From contig NC_074716.1 in NCBI RefSeq assembly GCF_947242115.1, forward strand, positions 14,192,365 through 14,256,364: a stretch of DNA of 64,000 bases, read 5' to 3'. Origin of the DNA: Biomphalaria glabrata (Eukaryota; Mollusca; Gastropoda; Planorbidae). A model generated the notes under the pieces. That model was not told the DNA's origin, did not search any database, and saw only the letters and a program-made list of their open reading frames with translations. A program made the position numbers and the translations under genes. Shown here one piece after another: positions 57,085 through 64,000 of this stretch; positions within the stretch are counted from its first letter, which is position 1; each line of letters opens with the position of its first letter.

Positions 57085-57313
57085 ATTTGTCACTTGTGCA
57101 TTATTTAACTAATAAACAAAGGTATTATTCATTAAAAGAATCTTGATTACTTTTTGTTAAGTTTACTGATATACTGAATCAATTTGATTTGGGGCTTATA
57201 TATTTTTGAGTACATTATCCCATGTCATATGTCGAATGTCAAATTGCAAGGGGCCTCCAAAGAGGTCAATCCCCCCGGGCCCCCAAATCCCTAGTTACGC
57301 CCCTGGCTTGGAT

Positions 57314-57352
57314 GTAATAATCTTCCATTCTGAAGGAACGTCCAAAACACGT
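57314..57352 (-). mobile_element. SINE, right half, split by the 10.3-kb hAT element
   Basis: gtaataatcttccattctga and aggaacgtccaaaacacg match the SINE 3' end at 43448 (tcttcaactctgaaggaac). It directly continues the half at 46984-47037. Confidence 0.7.
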
Positions 57353-57811
57353 AGGCCTAAAAAGAAAAAAAAAACAACAACACTAATTGGTCCCTTCCCT
57401 ACTATGCAAATCTCGGAAAGAAAAGTTAAGTTTATACCGGTAGCCTACTAATCTAGATCTAGATCGAAGCTTCTTTAAAAAAAGGTCCAGGCATAGGCCT
57501 ACGCTCGTTAATCTCATTGTTTGTTTCTGTTTCTATTCCAAAATCAAATGACTAGCCATGTACTAATACAAGAAAGCAAGTTAAGGAACCTATTATCACT
57601 AGAAAGACTAGAGATCTACCAGACTCGTGCCGCAATGAACACAGAAGCGCTACGATATGACGGTAGGCCTCTATGTTGTGTCGACAGTCTAAATCGCGAA
57701 CTAGCAAGTGATTGTAAGGATAATAGTTTCATTAATTGAATACATCACTGTTAAATGATATACCTGTATTTTTAAGTTCATACATATGAGCCCCAAGTTA
57801 AAAAAATAATA

Positions 57812-58245
57812 ATGTGGAGTGTCACCAAACACTGCAGATCATTTCCTTCAACATTGCGCATGCATATTTCTTCGTCAGCCCATGGAGACAGGCCGCTGAA
57901 AGCCCCTACCAATGACAAACTGCATGCTGAGGCTGAAAAAAGAATTCAAGCCTTTGAGAGTCAATGTTACAGAAAACTGCTGGGTGTCAGATACCTGGAA
58001 AAGAAGACAAGTGAGTTTGTACTGTAACAAGTCAACACTGTGGCTAAGAAGAAAAAAGAAGGAACTCATCAATAATGTGAAGAGATGAAAGCTGAGCTGG
58101 TTTTGTGACATGAATCACTTTCAAAAGTGATCCTTCAAGATACAGTGGAGGGAACACGAAATGAAGGGTCATCCAAAGAAAATCTGGCTGGTCAAGCGGC
58201 TTCGAATCTCTCTTGATAGTCTACTAAGCTGTTGTAAACAGTCTT
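57812..58245 (+). pseudogene. LINE relic (RT C-terminal region)
   Basis: AEKRIQAFESQCYRKLLGVR is the well-known LINE motif (ERRIQAFE-x-KCYRRLLGI-x-Y), followed in other frames by QVNT and ILQDTVEGTR. 5'-truncated, with frameshifts and stops. A different LINE lineage from the GATAA-tailed copies. Confidence 0.75.
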
Positions 58246-59799
58246 TCTTTAAAGAATTATGACAAATTCATGCCTCAATATTAAAATTATTGAACCTGAG
58301 GAATTACGTACAAACACTATCGCCATATTTGACTATCCTGTTTCAGAAGTCATGTTTTAGACGGAAGGGGGGAGGGGGCGGGCGGTAGAGTGAAAAAAAA
58401 AATCAGGTACGGGTCATCTCTCGATTTTATATTTAGTACCAATGATTGCATTTGACATCAGAGAGGGTGCGACTTGATATTAGACTGTAATACTACATTG
58501 TATATAGGCCTATATGATAACTAATAGCAGTGATATTTTTATACACAAATTGTGCAATTTCTTTCCTAAAATAGCACCCTTCCTAAAGGTTAGGGTCTTT
58601 CGGGAGAGAGGGGTGGGAAATTGCATCTACCGCACCTCCCATGGCCCCAGCGGGTACCGACCATCTTCTTTCATTTTATATTTACTATTGATTGAATTTG
58701 AGATTAAAGTGCGTTATGCGACGTAATATACAAATGGGCTATATATTTATATCACTAAGTAGTATTTATTATATAGTTTAAAAAAATGTTCATAAACTGT
58801 GTTTTCTGCAAACTAATTGGAACGCCCCCATTCCACACACGCAAAGAATTAGATTTGATCCGAATGCCCCCCTCTACCCCCCACCGTATCCCCTTAGAAT
58901 GGAGGATATATAATATAAACATTGATAACAATATAAATAATTAGTATCTATTATTAAGATAAGTAAAAACTTGGCATATACATTGTGTATTTTCTATACA
59001 AAAATTCGTCCGCCGTGGGATGGGGGAGAGGGGAAATCACCACTACGCCCCCCCCCTTTTCCTGGATCCGCCTGTGACGGAGAGATGCCTGATCTAAGAA
59101 CCACTGCGGCTACAGATATATTACTTGTTATCTGAACCCTTCAATATTGATAATGAGAAGGGTGAAGATTGTTTTAGCAACGATACTGTAAAATGCTATA
59201 TTTAATGGCACAAAAAACAAGCCAGTAACTGGTGTAACGTAGCAAAAAAAAAAGACCCGAAATCTTTAACTAGTTGTTGGCTAATAGCTGTTCAGCAGTC
59301 GGAAATTCCAACGAGTTTGTGAATGAAAGAAGCAACTGTGGACCACCATTACAAACACACACACGCACGCACGCTCACAGCTGACCTATTTATCTGTTGT
59401 TGATGTGGATCTAATGTGTGTGGGTGTCAATGGGCATAACAGGTCCACATTATCAGCATACGATATTCATGTACATTATTTATTTAGTAGAAACACCAAC
59501 AATGTTGTAATTCACAACTACACTTCTCTTTTTGTTGTTAACATTACAAAAATAGATCTACATGTAAATACACATTACATAACATGTCAAACGTTACGTG
59601 TTTTGTTCCATTTTTTGTGTGTCTGACAGCGATAGAATGAATAGTTTGATTGCCTTATTACGTGGGTGATTTATTTTTAGCCACCTAATGAAAATAGAGT
59701 CGACAAAAGAGGAGTTTACGTTGAAAACCTTTTTATAAATTGACAATTAAAACCCCTTAGTTTATTAATGGAAACAGTTGAACGGGACTATTTTGCAAT
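58246..59799. other. Intergenic DNA, mostly anonymous
   Basis: GC-rich fragments at 58361-58385 and 58985-59075 (ending cctggatccgcctgtg) look like ends of further terminal-inverted-repeat elements, but no partner end or duplication was found. No gene. Confidence 0.35.
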
Positions 59800-60247
59800 C
59801 CATACCGGAATGACGTCAGCGAATCCAGCTCAACGCCTGATCGTTCGGCCAAAATATCAAAGCTTAGCGGAGCCGCGGCAATAAAGAAGTGACGTCGTTG
59901 TGTTGAATTTTTTTTCCTTACGCCGGAAGTCGGTGGTTAAGGCTGACTCATGGGATGACGACTGCTTGCACTGAAGTTCAGCGAAACCAGGCAGGGAAGT
60001 ACACTTTCGCATTGTTAACCTCCTTAAGCTGACACATTTCGGGTCTAGTGCTGTGCTACTGGTGTATTTTCACAATGTTTGGATTGTGTTCATAATTCAA
60101 CGTTCTAGTGATTGTATATATAGTAACATTTGTTTTCAAACTTATTGATTCATGTGTAAATAAACCCATCTCCCCTTTGGTTTGAACTGAACCAGTTAGG
60201 TCAGAGTCGGACTTCTGTTGTTGATTGACGTCATCAGGTTTAGCGAC
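59800..60247 (+). promoter_or_regulatory. Promoter and 5' leader of the DUF3504 gene
   Basis: Less AT-rich than its surroundings. Two perfect CRE palindromes tgacgtca at 59811-59818 and 60226-60233, a near-CRE gtgacgtcg at about 59890, and an ETS-type core ccggaagt at about 59926. CRE and ETS sites clustered upstream of a gene without a strong TATA box are typical of widely expressed promoters; regulation by CREB/ATF factors is inference. Confidence 0.6.
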
Positions 60248-62438
60248 ATGGATCCGTCACCTCCCGATAACACTGAGAAACTAAATGGAATGGAGACTCG
60301 AAAAAAGGAATCAAATCCCAAGTTAGCAGACATAGAAGGTTCAGCAATGACATTATCTGGGGAAGATGTTCTTTTGAACGAGGCCACTCAAAACTTGCTC
60401 GAGTTTGCAGTGACCAAAGGACACACAATACACAGTGTGACGCATATGACTCGAACGCAGCTCGCGGACTTTTTGAGGGATTTCTACGGCAAAGTCAAAG
60501 TTAAGAACGACGATTTATTCACTTTAAAAGATTTACGTGCGGGTCTTCATAAATTCTTTTTAGACGAGGTCAGCATCGATATTTTGCGTGATCGCACTTT
60601 CGAGCTGGCTAACGCAACATTTGATCTGGCATTGCGAGCCAACCCACGCAAGTGCCACAGAATGAGGATTGAGATGGAAGATTTGAAAAAGATTTATCTG
60701 AGTGATGCCATGGATACCAACAAACCTGATACGCTGCAGAACAAAGTATTTTTCGACATAAGCCTTTACATATGTAACAAAGGGAAAGATTATTTTCGGA
60801 ACATGAAAAAGAATGATTTCGACGTATCAACAGACATTCACGGCCGTCGCTACGTTTGGTTGAAAGATACAACAGTGCCTCGTGAAGAGGACTTGCCACC
60901 CAAGTTAAAATTGAAACGAGCGTCTGAAGATGAGCACCCAGCCTACCAAGTTGGGGAAAGAATGTACGAGAGACCAGGTAGATCTAAGGTTTTGTATTTT
61001 TTTAGACCATCAGTCGATCAGATGAGATTTACTTACTCAGATCTAGATTCTAGACATCATAGACTAAGACTTAGACTAGAGTCCAGAAGATATCAACTTT
61101 TTAAACTTAAACTTATTATATTAAGATTGATCTTTTAATATTTATTTAGAGTCTAACTAGTCTAGATCTAGAGTCTACATATTTCAAATATTTCATATTT
61201 GATATTATTATCTAGTCTAAAGACAAGATCTAGACTACTGCCTGTACTCACTCTATCATCTCTATCTCATCTAGATCTATGACTATGTTAGTATGTAGAC
61301 TGTAGAGTGTATAGTCTCAGGCTATTAATCTCACTTTCAGCCTGTAGAGTAGACAGAGTCTAGATGAGACGTCTAGGATCTCTTTAGATTCTAGATTTAG
61401 ATTAATCTAGATCTCTGCCTAGACTAGTCACCTCCTAGATTTGTAAATTTAAGCCTATACCTAGAGACCTAGATTCTAGAGATATAGATCTAGATCTGTC
61501 ACTGTTAGATCTAGTAGATCTATATATTATTATCTTTATAGGAATTTTGACAATGACCATAACCATATAATCATATATATATTTTATAGCATTGAATAGA
61601 TGGACATTGTTTTATTTATAGTTTAATTTATACAGTTATAGATAGATCTATATATTATTACTATCACCAGATCAGATCATTAATAATGTTGTTGTAATAG
61701 AACACTAGATTTGACTTGTTAAACATGCTAGATTTAACTAGATCTGTCTTAGTAGAGATGAGTTCAATTCTAATGTTTTCTCCTGTAACTTTCCTTCTTT
61801 TTGAAATGCAGAGATATGTAATTAAAGATTTTATCAATACACACATATTTATAAGACTTGTCAAATATAAATTATCATTTAACCATCATTTATTAAAATT
61901 ATTCTTTCTACATTTAACTATTAAAATAAATCTTTGACAAATATAGTCCATATAAACTAGTGTCTAGTCTCTATTAAAAAAACAACACTTAAAACTTATA
62001 AATGATACAAATTATACCTAAAATATAAATGTAAACGTACATTATAGTAATGTTATCTCTAGACTATTAATAGTAGTAGTAGACTACTTTCAACATCATG
62101 GTTGCTTGAATCTTTACCCTTGATTCTGCTTGTAGATTATTGTAGTATTCAAATAAAGTAGCTTTTAGTTTGAAGCATTTAAAGTCTATTTTTAGTTATG
62201 TTAATCAGCAAAGATTGTACATTCTGCCAATAATTTTAGTTTAATTGATTTGTAGGTGACCCCAGATGCCCTTTATCCTCATTCTTGAAATATGTTACTC
62301 ACCTACACCCAATGACTGATGCATTTTGGCAGAGACCCAAGCGAAATGTTTCTCAGAATGATTATGTGTGGTATGACCATGCTCCATTGGGCAGCAGCAC
62401 ACTGACCAAGATAATGCAAAGAATATCCTTGCAAGCAG
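60248..62438 (+). CDS. DUF3504 protein, KIAA1958/QRICH1-like (3' end beyond window)
   Basis: Two exons: 60248-60977 (donor cag|gtagat) and 62256-62438 (acceptor tgtag|gtg, donor cag|gtagtt), phases matching; 304 residues plus a split codon so far. ATG 60248 has a good context (gacATGG) and an in-frame stop lies at 60197. Residues about 45-140 resemble the N-terminal core-binding part of tyrosine recombinases (NLLEFAVTKG, LADFLRDFYGKV, DLRAGLHKFF). Residues 145-304 resemble DUF3504: LKRAS aside, DPRCPLSSFLKYVTHLHP and WYDHAPLGSSTLTKIMQ are family hallmarks. DUF3504 genes in animals (QRICH1, ZMYM2-4, KIAA1958) derive from Crypton tyrosine recombinases. At 177-180 the protein has N-K-G-K where related proteins have R-R-G-R, suggesting loss of the catalytic Arg; this alignment is by eye. 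A role in DNA or chromatin binding is inference. Confidence 0.85.
60978..62255 (+). other. DUF3504 gene intron 1
   Basis: AT-rich; 61020-61520 is packed with TCTAGA/AGATCT palindromes. The first exon frame stays open for 53 codons past the donor, but this read-through has no family similarity. No element recognised. Confidence 0.75.
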
Positions 62439-62551
62439 GTAGTTAAAGCATTAAAAAAATATTTTTTTTCCTAAAGCTAATTTAATATTAAATAAAAGTG
62501 ATATATATATATTTTAATAATATTGTCTGATGGAGTAAATAGGAATTAAAA

Positions 62552-62718
62552 AATGTCTGCATGGTCGTGCAGTATGTGCGCTGGACTGTTGTTCCCTGTC
62601 TTGACGGTCCACGGCTCATAATCCGCCCGCTGCCATCCCCGTATGTCCTGCGGGAGATTTGGACTAGAAAGTAATTTATCTTCAACTCTGAATGAACAAT
62701 CTGAATTATGTAAAACAA
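62552..62718 (+). mobile_element. tRNA-derived SINE, diverged
   Basis: gtctgcatggtcgtgcag (A-box region), later ccgcccgctgccatccccgt, tcctgcgggagatttggact and tatcttcaactctgaa, the same order as the SINE at 43448 but in + orientation. The B box has decayed. Lies in intron 2 of the DUF3504 gene. Confidence 0.75.
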
Positions 62719-62835
62719 AATAGATTGGTAAATTTATCTGACACATTAACGAAATGATTAAACGAGTAACTTGTTTTCTCACTCAAACATGATTCAGGTT
62801 TGACCAGAGACTCAGTAGGCAATGAGACTGGCACT

Positions 62836-64000
62836 AACTTATCTTATCTTATATAATACAGACGTTACTTCAAAAAAAAAAGAAGATGATTAAGTCCTAC
62901 GCGTCATGCATATCAACCAATGACCTAAACTCCGCCAAGTCACTAGTTTACCTGGCTAGCTCAGGCAACTCATTCTATGCGCTAATAGCGCTAGGGAAGA
63001 AAGAGCTTTTGTAAAAATTTGTCCTAGCATATGGAACAAGCAATGTGTCTTTATCTTTGTGTCTTTCTGAGTATTTTATTAAATTTTGTTTTTGTATTTG
63101 AAGATTATGGTTCAGTGTTTTATGTATAATTGCTACTTTACTTTTAAGTTTAAGTCTTCTATCCTGAAGGCTTTCTAAATTTAATGATTTTTCTAAAGAT
63201 GTTACTCTAGTCCAATGTGAATATTCGTTTGTTATGAATCTTACTGCTCTATTCTCACTGTTCCAGTTTCTTAATGTTTTCTTGAGTTGAGGGGTCCCAA
63301 ACAGAGGATGCATATATATTCTATTATTGGCCTAACCAAGGTTAAATAACATTTTAGTTATATGTTCTTATTTGATTTATAGAAATTTCTTTTAATAAAC
63401 CCTAATGCTTTGTTTGATTTTTTGATAGTTTCATCAATATGGGGATTCCATGACAGTTTTTCATTTATTATAACACCTAGGTATTTTGCATTTTTAGTCT
63501 GTGTTACTGGTTTACCATGAATAAGATAAGTGGAATCAATTTGTTTTAGTTTTTTTGTTACTCTTAACAACTGACATTTTTCTTGGTGGAAAGACATGCT
63601 CCAAATTGATTCCCATTTCTGTAATTCATCTAATTCTCTTTGTAAAATATCTGTGACTTGTGTTGTAATTATTGTTCTATATATTATGCAATCGTCTGCA
63701 AATAATCTGACTTTTGTTCCTGAACTAATGCAATTTGGTAAATCATTTATGTAAATTAAAAATAGTAGTAGACCTTAGACTGTTCCTTGTGGTATACCTG
63801 AGTTTACTGTTATTGGTGTTGATTTAAAGCCATTTGTTATTACAGTTTGTTCTCTCCCTATCAGAAAATCTTTAATCCACTGATGCTATGGACCATTAAT
63901 GCCGAAATATTTTAGTTTTTTTACTGAACAATGTGCAGTCATGGAGACATTTTACATTTTAAATGGTCAACAATACAGCAATTTGGAAACTACTAGTTGT
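62836..64000 (-). mobile_element. LINE (CR1/Jockey-like), 3' portion with RT domain, runs off the window
   Basis: The longest copy of the GATAA-tailed LINE family. Minus-strand blocks, from the right edge: IPQGTV...LLFLIYINDLP and LFADDCIIY (RT motifs with the FADD catalytic Asp pair), then SIWSMSFHQEKCQLLRVT, KYLGVIINEKLSWNPHI, and the C-terminal SLNLESLQDRRL block to the 3' end at 62836 (aagtaacgtctgtattatat then GATAA repeats). Some stops and frame changes interrupt it. It lies antisense in the DUF3504 gene. Confidence 0.9.

Larger units (their letters stand above)
47038..57305 (+). mobile_element. 10.3-kb hAT transposon swollen by nested insertions
   Basis: Left end cagtggcgtaactaagg; right end ctagttacgcccctg (inverted). 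Perfect 8-bp duplication gcttggat at 47030-47037 and 57306-57313. A hAT transposase C-terminal part lies just inside the right end on the + strand (56250-57084), appropriate for this superfamily. Much of the length comes from later insertions (long-TIR element, LINE, MITE, Gypsy-type relic). The transposase is broken and no N-terminal part was recognised. Confidence 0.9.

Noticed and set aside
60978-61138. Continuation of the DUF3504 exon 1 frame
   Set aside because: Similarity stops at the donor at 60977 and resumes at 62256 in matching phase, so this is intron read-through.

Overview
This is AT-rich animal nuclear DNA with split genes, canonical GT-AG introns, SINEs, LINEs and many hAT-type transposons. 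The repeats and the divergence of the one well-conserved protein suggest a mollusc, probably a heterobranch gastropod such as a freshwater pulmonate snail (Biomphalaria/Bulinus type). That placement is inference; no species-diagnostic marker was seen.

Two host genes are well supported, both on the + strand. The first is the single LATS/Warts-type Hippo-pathway kinase (10421-32537, seven coding exons, about 1339 residues). It is complete, with a UBA domain split by a 14.5-kb first intron, two PPxY motifs, the MOB1-binding region, the kinase domain, the activation loop and the hydrophobic motif. The second starts at 60248 and runs off the right edge. It is a DUF3504 protein (KIAA1958/QRICH1/ZMYM-like, the family derived from Crypton tyrosine recombinases), behind a short promoter with two perfect CRE sites. 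A possible third, very small spliced minus-strand gene lies at 51742-52115 and is only tentative.

Most of the rest is mobile DNA. Layout: 1-6000, a 33-bp minisatellite and nested hAT elements, one holding a broken transposase; 6000-10077, LATS upstream region; 10078-34800, LATS, whose first intron holds a SINE with target duplications, a TTAA-flanked DNA transposon with a transposase relic, and a 2-kb inverted-terminal-repeat element; 34800-47000, LINE tails, four hAT insertions with target duplications (one 2.4 kb), a 37-bp minisatellite and tRNA-derived SINEs; 46984-57350, a nest of elements: a SINE split by a 10.3-kb hAT element, which contains a 7.5-kb element with about 270-bp inverted termini, which in turn contains a 5'-truncated LINE with a 12-bp target duplication, plus a Tc1/IS630-like relic, a Gypsy-type LTR-retroelement relic and a hAT MITE; 57800-59750, a LINE relic and anonymous DNA; 59800-64000, the DUF3504 gene with a SINE and an antisense LINE in its second intron.

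The two host genes have no evident joint role. Their neighbourhood is shaped mainly by hAT insertions, for which eight-base target duplications can be read directly. Exon boundaries were placed by eye from splice sites and family homology; no alignment or search was run.
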